A DNA stretch of 64,000 nt, from contig NZ_AP027742.1 of the NCBI RefSeq assembly GCF_030296775.1, positions 1,674,001-1,738,000 of the forward strand. The letters are read 5' to 3'. Under the pieces are notes generated by a model. That model saw only the letters and a program-made list of their open reading frames with translations. It was not told the origin of the DNA and searched no databases. Of the stretch, positions 47,237 through 56,011 are shown one piece after another. The DNA is from Claveliimonas bilis. GTDB lineage: Bacteria; Bacillota; Clostridia; Lachnospirales; Lachnospiraceae. Positions within the stretch are counted from its first letter, which is position 1; the number at the start of each line of letters is the position of its first letter. Both the position numbers and the translations under genes were made by a program.

Positions 47237-47611
47237 ATGAAACGAGAGTTAGGAATTGCCCGCTGTGGCCTTGCCTGTTGTTTGTGCTCAGAAAATGAGA
47301 CGTGTTCTGGTTGTGATTCGGGCGAATGTCCGGATAAGGATTGGTGTGAAAACAGGAAATGTTCAATTTCTAAAAGAATTGAGCATTGTTATGAATGCAA
47401 GGATACATGCACAAAAGGCTTATTAAGTAAAATAAAACCGTATGCTTTTACAGAATTTGCCAGAAGATATGGTGAGGATTACCTTTTGGACTGCCTTGAA
47501 AGAAATGAGAAGAAAGGTGTGATTTATCATCGTGAAGGTATAAATGGTGATTATGATGATTTCGATGACGTGGATGCACTGATAGAATATATAAAAACCG
47601 GATATAGATAA
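47237..47611 (+). CDS. DUF3795-like cysteine-rich protein
   Basis: A 124-residue protein with many cysteines at the N-terminus (CGLACCLCSENETCSGCDSGECPDKDWCENRKC, written in part) and an acidic C-terminus. It is flanked by AAATCTGGATTTGAGAGG upstream and AAATTTGGATTTG at its stop, which look like diverged boundary motifs. Confidence 0.72.
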   Translation: MKRELGIARCGLACCLCSENETCSGCDSGECPDKDWCENRKCSISKRIEHCYECKDTCTKGLLSKIKPYAFTEFARRYGEDYLLDCLERNEKKGVIYHREGINGDYDDFDDVDALIEYIKTGYR

Positions 47612-47621
47612 ATTTGGATTT

Positions 47622-47650
47622 GGAGGAACTGTTCAGTTCCTCCTTATTTT
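47622..47650 (+). terminator. terminator at the right end of the array
   Basis: GGAGGAACT and AGTTCCTCC form a 9-bp stem with a GTTC loop, followed by TTATTTT. Confidence 0.75.
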
Positions 47651-47712
47651 ATGTCTTAATGTTATCAGAACCTGAGTTCATTCTTTCTTCCGTGTTAAGA
47701 AAATTCCAATAA

Positions 47713-49192
47713 GAGACTGTGAAGAAAAGTCTGTAAATAAGATTCTTCTATGATAAGAATGGGTGAAAGGCTTAAAAAATAAGCTTTTCACCTTTGTTTT
47801 ATATATACCATCTGGCCGATGGCGTGTCAATAACAGGCGGCTTTTCCGCCTTCGTTAACCTGAATATTTTTAGTCCGGCAGCCTGCCTTCATACATGATA
47901 CTCAGCTCGCCATATACCTGGCCCCAGTTCCGGATGGTAGTAGTCCATCTTTTGGTGGCTTCGAAGGTAGCGAGATATAGGGCTTTCAGCAGCGCCGTAT
48001 CGCTCGGAAAAACGCTTCTCTGCTGGTTCAGTCTCCGATAGGTGGAGTTTAACGATTCTATCGCATTTGTCGTATATATGACCTTCCGGACAGCTGCTGA
48101 AAACTTGAAAATCGGAGAAATCGCATCCCAGTTATCCTTCCAGCGCTTCATGGAATTCGGGTATTTTGGCGTCCATTTCTCTGTTACCCGGTCAAGGGCT
48201 GCCAGGGCTTTCTTTTCGTCGGCCGCCTGATAGATGGTTTTCAAATCCGTTGCGAAGGCTTTCCTGTCTTTATCCGGAACATACTTCAGGGTGTTTCTTA
48301 CCTGATGGACAATACAGCGTTGATACTCTGTTTTCGGAAAGGAGGCTGCAATGGCTTCTTTGATCCCGGTCAGACCATCAGCACAGAGAATCAAGATATC
48401 TTTTACACCGCGGTTTTTCAGCTCATTCAGAACGGACAGCCAGTATTTAGAGCTTTCGTTATCTCCAACCTGAATGGTAAGAACTTCCTTCTTTCCTTCC
48501 GTATTGATCCCTAAGATCACATATGCCGCCAGTTTGCGGATCACTCCATTATCCCGGACTGAATAGTGGATCGCATCGATAAAGAGGATTGGATATACTT
48601 CATCCAGAGGGCGGTTCTGCCAGTCCTCTATCTGTGGAAGGATTTTATCCGTCACATCAGAGATAAAACCCTCTGAAGTTTCAAAACCATAAATATCCTC
48701 TATGGTTTCAGAAATCTGTCTGGTTGTCATTCCTTTGGCATACATGGATATGATCTTCTGATCGATATCAGAGATATCTTTCTGGCGCTTTTTGACCACC
48801 TGTGGCTGGAAAGTTGATTTGCGGTCCTGTGGAACCTCAATCTCCATAGAGCCATAGCTGCTGTTTATACGTTTACGTTTGTAACCATTCCGGTAATCAT
48901 CATTATCTGAACGCTCAGATTTTTCGTACCCAAGATGATCCTCCATTTCTGCTTCCATCATTTCTTTGATTGTTCCGCCAAGTAAATCCTTGAGAGCATC
49001 CTGAATATCTTCGGCTGTCTGAATATCGTATTCTTCCAGTAGCTGATGGATAATGTTACGTTTCCCTTCTGTCATTTGTACTCGATGGACAGGTTTCTTC
49101 TGTTTTGCCATAATAAAAGGCCCTCCTATGAATTAGATTTTATCATAGAAGAACCTTTGATGACATATTTACAGAAAAAGTTTCACACCGCC
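47713..49192 (-). mobile_element. IS256-family element, copy 1
   Basis: This 1480-bp element is bounded by imperfect inverted repeats (left GAGACTGTGAAG, right GGCGGTGTGAAAC on the other strand; both continue to TCTGTAAATA). It is flanked by the 8-bp duplication TCCAATAA (47705-47712 and 49193-49200). Its ends and transposase match copy 2 at an offset of 8299 bases. It interrupts an XRE regulator gene. Confidence 0.95.
47870..49111 (-). CDS. IS256 family transposase (copy 1)
   Basis: A 413-residue DDE transposase. The acidic residues are in FIDAIHYSVRDNG, CADGLTGIKEAI and TTNAIESLN, and the mutator-type signature QRCIVHQVRNTLKYV is present. SD AGGAGGGCC. The protein is identical to the second copy, so movement was recent. 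Confidence 0.97.
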   Translation of the reverse strand: MAKQKKPVHRVQMTEGKRNIIHQLLEEYDIQTAEDIQDALKDLLGGTIKEMMEAEMEDHLGYEKSERSDNDDYRNGYKRKRINSSYGSMEIEVPQDRKSTFQPQVVKKRQKDISDIDQKIISMYAKGMTTRQISETIEDIYGFETSEGFISDVTDKILPQIEDWQNRPLDEVYPILFIDAIHYSVRDNGVIRKLAAYVILGINTEGKKEVLTIQVGDNESSKYWLSVLNELKNRGVKDILILCADGLTGIKEAIAASFPKTEYQRCIVHQVRNTLKYVPDKDRKAFATDLKTIYQAADEKKALAALDRVTEKWTPKYPNSMKRWKDNWDAISPIFKFSAAVRKVIYTTNAIESLNSTYRRLNQQRSVFPSDTALLKALYLATFEATKRWTTTIRNWGQVYGELSIMYEGRLPD

Positions 49193-49675
49193 TCCAATAA
49201 TTGCAATAATAAAGATAATCGGTGCTATTCTGACAAACAACCATTCAAATGAGTGAAATGCCACTCCAAGAACAGCAGTTTCAGGGTTACTATAATCCCA
49301 ACCTAAATAAGGACTATTTAATATTATAAAGCCTGCAAAAACCATTACTATGATTGTACATAATGAAATAAGCAGCCAACGAATAATTTTTCTTCTCATG
49401 TTTTTTCTCTGCGCCAGTTGCCAATTGATTGCTTCCAGTTTTTCGGAAAGAGCTTTTATGTTATCAACCTCTGTTTCAATAACAGTTTCTCCAAGCAACG
49501 TGCTCACAGGTGTTTCAAGCGCTTCTGATATGGAGATTAACATATCAGAATCAGGAACCGACAATCCTTGCTCCCATTTAGAAACAGTTTGCCGCACGAC
49601 GTTCAGCTTGACAGCAAGATCCTGCTGCGAAAGTCCTTTTGACTTTCTGATTGCTTTAATGTTTTCATTAAGCAT
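49169..49675 (-). pseudogene. XRE membrane regulator, C-terminus cut by IS256
   Basis: An N-terminal HTH (LNENIKAIRKSKGLSQQDLAVKLNVVRQTVSKWEQG) is followed by a linker and two membrane segments (about 112-131 and 147-161). The IS enters at the codon for the Gly after FIIAII. Removing the IS and one TCCAATAA restores an ending IFLTRKKE with stop at 47678-47680. The present frame ends in IS sequence as GGVKLFL. Start ATG at 49675 follows AAAGGGGG. Only about 8 residues are replaced, so activity may remain. Confidence 0.85.
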
Positions 49676-49773
49676 TAGGGATGCCCCCTTTCTTGTTATC
49701 GTTACCATTATTGTAGTATGAATTGCCCATTGCCACAAGCAACGTATCTTAACATTTTTAGAAAAACTATCGA

Positions 49774-49820
49774 CAAGTGTACTTGGCAATGTTATGATGA
49801 AGATACGACAAGAAAACTTG
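49774..49820. promoter_or_regulatory. twin operator-like inverted repeats and promoter
   Basis: CAAGTGTACTTG (49774-49785) and CAAGAAAACTTG (49809-49820) are inverted repeats 35 bases apart within similar 20-base contexts (both end ACTTGGCAAT-like). A promoter TCGACA/TATGAT (49770-49775, 49793-49798, spacer 17) overlaps the first. The adjacent XRE proteins are the obvious candidates for binding. Confidence 0.5.
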
Positions 49821-49845
49821 GCAATTTGATTTGGAGGCTTCCATT

Positions 49846-50067
49846 ATGAACAAGGATGAAATTTTAGCAAAAAGCAGAGCGGAAAATAGAAATAAGGACG
49901 TATACGAGCAAGAAGTTATAAAGCAGGCAAGTCAAAAGGCAGTTGTGGTTCAGATGGCTTTGGCGACGCTCTTTTTCGCGATACAGATAATTGCCTATAC
50001 GATATTGGTATTCGTAATGTCCGGATGCTATATTTATGACCTGAGCGTATCTTCCACAATTTTGTAG
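49846..50067 (+). CDS. DUF6442-like membrane protein, probably internally deleted
   Basis: A 73-residue protein. The N-terminus (MNKDEILAKSRAENRNKDVYEQEVIKQ) and the last part (YTILVFVMSGCYIYDL...STIL) look like the ends of a roughly 110-residue four-segment family often paired with a small XRE regulator. The middle is missing between FFAIQI and AYTILV. ATG 49846 follows TTGGAGG. Confidence 0.55.
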   Translation: MNKDEILAKSRAENRNKDVYEQEVIKQASQKAVVVQMALATLFFAIQIIAYTILVFVMSGCYIYDLSVSSTIL

Positions 50068-50080
50068 GGCGGTGGAAAAT

Positions 50081-50287
50081 ATGGATGACAAGCTGATATT
50101 AAAAAATCGCCTTAAAGAAACACGGATGGAATTGAAATTATCACAGAAGCGGCTGGCAGATATGGTTGGCGTGTCTCGGAACACGATCAGCTCCATTGAA
50201 ACAGGACAGTTCAATCCTACAGCGAAACTGGCGCTGATTCTCTGTATTGCATTGGACAAAAAGTTTGAAGATTTGTTTTACTTTTGA
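50081..50287 (+). CDS. small XRE family regulator
   Basis: A 68-residue single HTH protein (LKNRLKETRMELKLSQKRLADMVGVSRNTISSIETGQFNPTAKLAL). It lies 13 bases after the DUF6442-like gene and is likely co-transcribed and autoregulatory. Confidence 0.88.
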   Translation: MDDKLILKNRLKETRMELKLSQKRLADMVGVSRNTISSIETGQFNPTAKLALILCIALDKKFEDLFYF

Positions 50288-50365
50288 ATATGCTTGTAGA
50301 CAGGCATTATTGTAAATTGTGTGTTCCTATTCTTTGATTTGGATTTGAGATATTGTTTCGGATAG

Positions 50366-50707
50366 GAGTTATGCTGGGCTATTGATGAGAAATACGAAAT
50401 GGAACGACTATGGAATACCGGTGGTAAGAAGTGGACTTACGAGTACAAATATCGTAGAGGCGGTAAAACTCTTTGCTGTCTATATGCAAAAAGTAATTGC
50501 GTTGGTTTCCTGATTATTTTTGGAAAGGATGAAAGAACCAAATTTGAAGCTATAAGAGGCAGTCTTTCTGATGCTGTTTGCAGAAAATATGATGAAGCAG
50601 AAACCTATCACGATGGAAAATGGGTAATGTTTGAACCGAACAATACCGATGAGTTCGATGATTATATTAAATTGTTAGCTATGAAAAGAAAGCCAAATCG
50701 GAAATGA
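50366..50707 (+). pseudogene. DUF3788 family gene, 5' end lost
   Basis: The C-terminal two thirds of a DUF3788 protein are intact (YEMERLWNTGGKKWTYEYKYRRGGKTLCCLYAKSNCVGF...). Homology appears to reach back to 50366, but a TAG at 50363-50365 and the lack of an in-frame start before 50399 show that the 5' end is missing. The only local SD-ATG (50371) is out of frame. A short product from ATG 50399 (102 residues) is possible. Confidence 0.6.
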
Positions 50708-50765
50708 CAATTCCAGTTTAACAGCTTGAGACTTTAGAATAGGACGGATTTGAGGGAGGTTATAT

Positions 50766-51632
50766 ATGCGCACAGAGAAAGAGATGTTTGATATCATTAT
50801 CGATACAGCCAGGTCGGATGACCGTGTGCTGGCAGGATATCTGAAAGGTTCAAGGGCAAATCCCAATGTCCCCAGGGATATTTATCAGGATTTTGATATT
50901 ATGTATGTAGTGAAAGAGACAGAAAGTTTTCGCGCTGATACGTCGTGGATGAATCCATTTGGAAAAGTTATTCTGAAACAGGAGCAGGATGATGCGTATG
51001 GTTATGGAGAACGTTTTGGCCTGTGCAGCCATTATGATAAAACCTATTCCTGGCTGCTGATATTTGAAGATGGAAACCGCATTGATATCGGTGTTGAAAC
51101 TTTGGAAACTATGAAAGAGGGGAGCAACAGAAATAAACTGTTCCTTCCGCTTATAGATAAAACAGGATGTCTTCCCCAGCTGCCTCCGCCTACAGACGAG
51201 GAATTTTACGTCAGAAAACCCACAGAAGCGCAATTTCAGGGATGCTGTAATGAATTTTTCTGGTCGCTCTGTGATGTTGTAAAAGGAATCCTTAGAGATG
51301 AACTTCCTTTTGCTATGACAACTTATTATGCGCAGCCGCACCATATGCTTGAAGTCATGCTGGGATGGTATATCGGGAGTAAGACAGACTATTCGGTTTC
51401 CTGTGGAAAACAGAATAAATATTTTAAACAATATCTTCCGGAAAATGTTTATCTGCTATACGAGAAGACTTTCCCTGACAGCAGCTATGAACATTTCAAG
51501 GCGGCCATTAAAACTTTATGCAGACTGTTTCGTGAAATGGCAGTGCTGATTGCCGAGAGCCTTGGATGCACATATCCGGAGGAATTTGAGCAGGGATTTA
51601 TGAAGTATACGAAAGCGGTTAGTAGTGATTGA
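50766..51632 (+). CDS. aminoglycoside 6-adenylyltransferase, ANT(6)/AadK-like
   Basis: A 288-residue nucleotidyltransferase resembling streptomycin 6-adenylyltransferases. The active-site segment GSRANPNVPRDIYQDFDIMYVV and the later IDIGVETLE acid match the family, as do WFWSL-like helix residues (NEFFWSLCDVVKGILRDELPFA). ATG 50766 follows GAGGGAGG. Whether it confers resistance cannot be told from sequence. Confidence 0.85.
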   Translation: MRTEKEMFDIIIDTARSDDRVLAGYLKGSRANPNVPRDIYQDFDIMYVVKETESFRADTSWMNPFGKVILKQEQDDAYGYGERFGLCSHYDKTYSWLLIFEDGNRIDIGVETLETMKEGSNRNKLFLPLIDKTGCLPQLPPPTDEEFYVRKPTEAQFQGCCNEFFWSLCDVVKGILRDELPFAMTTYYAQPHHMLEVMLGWYIGSKTDYSVSCGKQNKYFKQYLPENVYLLYEKTFPDSSYEHFKAAIKTLCRLFREMAVLIAESLGCTYPEEFEQGFMKYTKAVSSD

Positions 51633-51652
51633 GGAAAGGATGGATCTGATGC

Positions 51653-52009
51653 ATGGACAATGAAAAAGTTTATAAAATGGAATTTGCGAAAATTTATCCT
51701 CTTTTGGTAAACAAGGCTGTCAGAAAAGGACGGTCGAAAGAGGAAGTAGACGAGATCATCTGTTGGCTTACAGGATATAAACCGGAAGACTTGGAAAGGA
51801 TGGCTTCAACATCTGTTAATTATGAAGAGTTTTTCAACAGTGCTCCGGAAATGAACGAAAATAGAAAACGGATCAAAGGTGTTGTCTGTGGAATACGGGT
51901 AGAAGATATCAAAGAACCTCTTATGCAAGAAATTCGATATTTGGATAAATTGATCGATGAACTGGCAAAAGGGAAGAAGCTGGATAAAATTTTGCGGATA
52001 AGGGAATAA
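51653..52009 (+). CDS. DUF2200 family protein
   Basis: A 118-residue protein of the DUF2200 family ([38 protein letters not shown]...). It shows the second conserved block [34 protein letters not shown]. Function unknown. Confidence 0.85.
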   Translation: MDNEKVYKMEFAKIYPLLVNKAVRKGRSKEEVDEIICWLTGYKPEDLERMASTSVNYEEFFNSAPEMNENRKRIKGVVCGIRVEDIKEPLMQEIRYLDKLIDELAKGKKLDKILRIRE

Positions 52010-52052
52010 AGGAATTGGAACTCTCTGTTACGAGAGCAACGGAGGTGAGATA

Positions 52053-52973
52053 ATGTACGAATTAATACAATTGTCAGAGCATGATTACTATATTGACTGC
52101 CCGGCCAAAATCGGACTGATAAAAGCAAGCGATAATGAAGTTGTACTGATTGATAGCGGTAATGATAAAGATGCTGGAAAAAAGGTCTGCCGCATCCTGG
52201 AATCAAAAGGCTGGAATCTGAAAGCAATTTTTAACACGCATTCTCATGCAGACCATATTGGCGGAAATTACTTTTTACAGAAGAAAACCGGGTGTAAGAT
52301 TTACGCAAAAGACATGGAATATATTTATTCCAATATGCCTGTATTGGAACCGATCGGCCTTTATGGCGGCCGTCCTTTCAAAGAATTGAAGAATAAGTTT
52401 CTTATGGCGCAGGGAAGCAATGTGCTTCCTCTTACAAGCGATATTCTGCCTGAATATATGGAGCTTTTGGAATTGCCGGGCCACTGCTTCGACATGGTTG
52501 GTTTTCGGACTAAGGACGGAACAGCTTATATTGCGGACAGTGTATCTTCAGAGGAAACACTTGGGAAATATGGCGTCAGTTATCTTTGGGATCCTGAAAA
52601 GACGCTGCAGACGTTGGAATATATTCAGACATTGGATGTGGCGCGCTTTGTACCATCCCATGCTCCTGTCATGACGGATATCAGGGAACTGGCACAGTTT
52701 AACCGCAGAGCAATTACAGAAATCAAAGGGAAAATCAGGGAACTGTGTAATACGCCGATTACATTTGAAGTGCTGCTGAAGAATATTTTCGATGCATATG
52801 ATCTTCAGATGTCAGCGCAGCAGTATGCGCTTATTGGCAGTACGATCCGTTCCTATCTCTCAAATATGTATGAAGAAAAAGAAATTTTTTTCAGTTTTAA
52901 AGATAATCAGATGATCTGGCAGACAGTATTGGAGGAGAAAGATGAAATTAAAAAATATATTGATCGTTGTTAA
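52053..52973 (+). CDS. MBL-fold metallohydrolase
   Basis: A 306-residue metallo-beta-lactamase-fold protein. Metal motif THSHADHIGG (about residue 62), GHCFDMVGF, and a later SHAP histidine. The C-terminal helical part (from about 215) resembles nucleic-acid or thiol-hydrolase relatives. ATG 52053 follows GGAGGTGAG. It overlaps the next gene by 32 bases. Confidence 0.82.
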   Translation: MYELIQLSEHDYYIDCPAKIGLIKASDNEVVLIDSGNDKDAGKKVCRILESKGWNLKAIFNTHSHADHIGGNYFLQKKTGCKIYAKDMEYIYSNMPVLEPIGLYGGRPFKELKNKFLMAQGSNVLPLTSDILPEYMELLELPGHCFDMVGFRTKDGTAYIADSVSSEETLGKYGVSYLWDPEKTLQTLEYIQTLDVARFVPSHAPVMTDIRELAQFNRRAITEIKGKIRELCNTPITFEVLLKNIFDAYDLQMSAQQYALIGSTIRSYLSNMYEEKEIFFSFKDNQMIWQTVLEEKDEIKKYIDRC

Positions 52974-53310
52974 GGATATCGAAAAATCAAAGAAGTTTTA
53001 TCATGATCTGTTTGGATTGGATATGGTGCTTGATAATGGTGGCAATATGATTTTAACGGAAGGTCTTGTGCTTCAGGATGAAAAAATCTGGAAAAATTTT
53101 TTGAAAAAGGAGGTTATTCCGGAGAACAATTCCTGTGAATTGTATTTTGAAGAACATGATATAGATGCATTTGCTCAAAAACTTGAAAAATTATATCCAT
53201 TAACAAAATATGTCAGCGAACTTATGACCCATGACTGGGGACAGAAAGTGATTCGTTTTTATGATCCGGACGGTAACCTGATTGAAGTAGGGACGCCGAT
53301 GCAGTCATAG
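52942..53310 (+). CDS. VOC family (glyoxalase-like) protein
   Basis: A 122-residue vicinal oxygen chelate protein (ILIVVKDIEKSKKFYHDLFGLDMVLDNGGNMILTEGL...) ending RFYDPDGNLIEVGTP. SD GGAGGAG. Likely an antibiotic-binding or dioxygenase relative; substrate unknown. Confidence 0.85.
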   Translation: MKLKNILIVVKDIEKSKKFYHDLFGLDMVLDNGGNMILTEGLVLQDEKIWKNFLKKEVIPENNSCELYFEEHDIDAFAQKLEKLYPLTKYVSELMTHDWGQKVIRFYDPDGNLIEVGTPMQS

Positions 53311-53336
53311 TGGAAGATAAGAATTGAGGGGGAACT

Positions 53337-54887
53337 ATGTGGAATCGAAAGAACTTAAAGAAAAATGGGAAAAAAAACCTGAAGAAAAATTATTGGAGAA
53401 TTTTGGGAATCAGTCTTCTTGTTGCCTTTATCGCAAGTGGTATGAAAGTAACGCATCAGGTGGACAATGCGGCGATGTATTTCGTAGGAGGCAGATTTGA
53501 CCTTCCAAGTAATGCGCAGATTGTAAATGACTGGTATTTCAGTATAAGAGAATCAGATGCCCCGCAGAACAATCAGGTGCTTGAATTTCTGGGAGAACAC
53601 TATACTCCAAAAAAGGGAGCGCTGGCACATATCTATAATCGCATGACAGAAGAAAAATCAGCACTATATGGGTTTATTAATGCAATGAACGACTTTATTT
53701 TTAAGGATAAAGCGACAGAAGGTATGATTATTCTTGCAGGCGTTTTTCTGATGATCTTATTCCTTGCGCTGGTCAGCAATGTGCTTGCAGTTGGGCAGTG
53801 TCGTTTCCTTTTGGAAAACCGTACATACAGACAAAGTAAAATGGGAAGGCTGGCATTTCCGTGGAGGGTAAAACGATGGAAGGCAACCGCCTTCACCATG
53901 TTTGAGAGATCCTTTTTGATCTTTCTGTGGGACTTGACGATCATCGGGGGAATCATCAAGAGATATTCTTACAAAATGATTCCTTACATTCTTGCAGAAA
54001 ATCCGGATATCGGACATAAGGAAGCCTTTGCATTGTCAAAAAGGATGATGAAAGGGAATAAGATGCGGGGATTTCTGCTTGATTTTTCTTTTCTGGGGTG
54101 GCGGATACTGAGTGCTTTCACATTAGGTATTCTGGGGTATGTATGGATCAAGCCATACACAGAAACTGTGTGGGCGGAGGTTTATGCTGCTCTCAGGCAA
54201 GAAGCGCTGGAACAGGGATACAGCGGAGCGGAGTATTTAAATGATAAGCTTTTGTTTGAAGAATCTGATGCTGAAGAGTATCCGGTAGAATTGTACCCGC
54301 TTTATAATCCTGAGACTAAAACCTGGATCCGGATCAATTACCGAAGAAAATATACAGTCTGTTCATTGATTCTGATGTTTTTTTCCTTTTCAGTAATCGG
54401 ATGGCTCTGGGAAGTTTCGCTCCACTTATTCGGGGATGGAGTGTTCGTCAACCGGGGATTTTTCCACGGACCATGGCTTCCGATTTATGGAGCCGGCGGT
54501 GTTTTGATCGTAGCTTTGTTAAAGCGCTTTCTAGATAAACCGCTTATTTTGTTCTTGTTGACAATGGTTGTCTGCGGAATAGTTGAATATACTGCGGGAT
54601 TTATTCTTTGGGAGACAAAACACATGTACTGGTGGAACTATTCCGGATATTTTCTTAATCTGCACGGAAGGATATGTGCGGAAGGGCTGATTGTTTTCGG
54701 ATTGGGCGGATGTGCATTTATATATATAATCGCGCCGTTCTTTGATGAGATTTTCAAGAAAATTCCACGCCGTGCGGCAATTATTTTATGTGTGATCCTG
54801 TTAAGTGTTTTTGCGGCAGACAGTGTTTACTCAGCTGTTTATCCTAACAGCGGAGCCGGAATCACGGATTATGAGAATCACGGATAA
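53337..54887 (+). CDS. DUF975-CmpB fused membrane protein
   Basis: A 516-residue polytopic protein. The N-terminal half resembles DUF975 integral membrane proteins (MWNRKNLKKNGKKNLKKNYW and the MILFLALVSNVLAVGQCRFLLENR segment). The C-terminal half is a CmpB/putative ABC-transporter type domain (SVIGWLWEVSLHLFGDGVFVNRGFFHGPWLPIYGAGG). Function unknown. SD GAGGGGG. Confidence 0.75.
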   Translation: MWNRKNLKKNGKKNLKKNYWRILGISLLVAFIASGMKVTHQVDNAAMYFVGGRFDLPSNAQIVNDWYFSIRESDAPQNNQVLEFLGEHYTPKKGALAHIYNRMTEEKSALYGFINAMNDFIFKDKATEGMIILAGVFLMILFLALVSNVLAVGQCRFLLENRTYRQSKMGRLAFPWRVKRWKATAFTMFERSFLIFLWDLTIIGGIIKRYSYKMIPYILAENPDIGHKEAFALSKRMMKGNKMRGFLLDFSFLGWRILSAFTLGILGYVWIKPYTETVWAEVYAALRQEALEQGYSGAEYLNDKLLFEESDAEEYPVELYPLYNPETKTWIRINYRRKYTVCSLILMFFSFSVIGWLWEVSLHLFGDGVFVNRGFFHGPWLPIYGAGGVLIVALLKRFLDKPLILFLLTMVVCGIVEYTAGFILWETKHMYWWNYSGYFLNLHGRICAEGLIVFGLGGCAFIYIIAPFFDEIFKKIPRRAAIILCVILLSVFAADSVYSAVYPNSGAGITDYENHG

Positions 54888-54972
54888 GGTTTTTTGATTT
54901 GTGCGGAAAGAGATTTAACAGTATTTTTATGGAATTTTTCTTTTGATCCGGATGCTGTACCGGAAAAGATAT

Positions 54973-55068
54973 ATGAATCACTATACAGGGCTGGAGGAAG
55001 ATTTTGCACTGAAATTGGCGGAAGAAGTGCCCTGTATCAGCAGGGAAGATGCCGAAAAACTGATTTAA
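54973..55068 (+). pseudogene. short remnant ORF
   Basis: A 31-residue frame (MNHYTGLEEDFALKLAEEV...LI) lies between the CmpB gene and the aldo/keto reductase pseudogene. It has no clear SD and looks like the tail of a lost gene. I do not recognise it. Confidence 0.25.
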
Positions 55069-55100
55069 ATCACCACATAATATATAGGAGGGAATTTGAA

Positions 55101-55942
55101 ATGGACTATCGAAAACTGCCTCATGGAGAGGAAGAAATCAGTGTAATCGGACTGGGTACCAGTTCTATTGGCGCTGCCGGTGATAAGGAAATTGAAGCGG
55201 TAATGACACTGGCACTGGAAAAAGGAATCAATTATTTTGATCAAGCGCTCTGTTGACTGGCAGCTTAATGCTCTGAAAACAGACTATCGGACTTTCTTCC
55301 CATACGCCCAGCGTGGTGTACGAGGTGTTAGATTCAGGAATTTTGGATATGCTGATGTTCAGTATCAATCCTGCCTATGATTATCAAAAAGAAGGCGATT
55401 ATGCCATTGGAGGTGTGAATGAAAGACCAAATCTTTACCGTCGCTGTGAGAGTGAGGGAGTTGGAATTTCAGTTATGAAAGCTTTTGCCGGCGGACAGCT
55501 GCTGAATGCAAAGACTTCCCCATTTGGCAAAGCTTTGACAGAGTACCAGTGTATTCAGTATGCGCTGGATAAACCAGGCGTTATTACAGTACTGCCAGGG
55601 GTGAGAAGTTGTCAGGATTTAAGACGTATCTTGGGATTTACTGATGCTTTACCAAAAGAAAAGGATTACTCGATTTTGGGAACATTTGCGCCGCAGGAAG
55701 CAAAAGGGGCATGTGTGTATTGCAATCACTGCCAGCCATGTCCTGCCGGACTGGATGTGGGGCTTATTAATAAATATTATGATCTGGCGCTGACCGGAGA
55801 TGATCTGGCCAAATACCATTATGTAAGTCTTAATAAAAAGGCGAAAGACTGTATACAATGTGGACACTGTGATTCCCGTTGTCCGTTCCATGTTAGCCAA
55901 GTGGAGAGGATGGAAAAGATCAGAGAGTATTTTGGAGAATGA
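55101..55942 (+). pseudogene. aldo/keto reductase with 4Fe-4S domain, two internal deletions
   Basis: The N-terminus (MDYRKLPHGEEEISVIGLGTSSIGAAG, start behind AGGAGGG) is intact to NYFD. There about 45 codons are lost and the frame shifts into KRSVDWQLNALKTDY. A second loss and shift then joins IGLSSHTPSVVYEVLDSG. From 55313 the rest is open to the ferredoxin-like C-terminus (CVYCNHCQPCP..., CIQCGHCDSRCP). The catalytic barrel core is missing. Confidence 0.85.
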
Positions 55943-55960
55943 TTCGTCATTCCACTCCCC

Positions 55961-55995
55961 AAAGGGACGGAACTTACTGTGTGTTCCGTCCCTTT
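55961..55995. terminator. bidirectional terminator
   Basis: AAAGGGACGGAAC (55961-55973) and GTTCCGTCCCTTT (55983-55995) form a perfect 13-bp stem. It served the anti-sigma gene on the - strand, whose original stop (55974-55976) lies in the loop, and faces the aldo/keto reductase on the + strand. Confidence 0.75.
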
Positions 55996-56011
55996 GCGCC
56001 GCGGTGCCTGC

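Larger units (their letters stand above)
41635..47650 (+). mobile_element. candidate rlmH-targeted tandem cassette array
   Basis: Four copies of the last 18 bases of rlmH (41635, 43288, 44577, 45737) delimit three units of about 1.65, 1.29 and 1.16 kb and the start of a fourth. Copies 2-4 share a 23-base upstream flank (44554-44576 and 45714-45736 are identical; 43265-43287 matches 17 of 23), and all four share the downstream flank. That is what tandem integration of elements with the same ends would give. Cargo genes are small and AT-rich. No recombinase is in the window, so the mobile nature is inferred. Confidence 0.55.

Noticed and set aside
48042-48514. ORFs on the + strand inside both IS256 copies
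   Set aside because: They are antisense to the transposase gene, lack family similarity and recur only because the IS is repeated.
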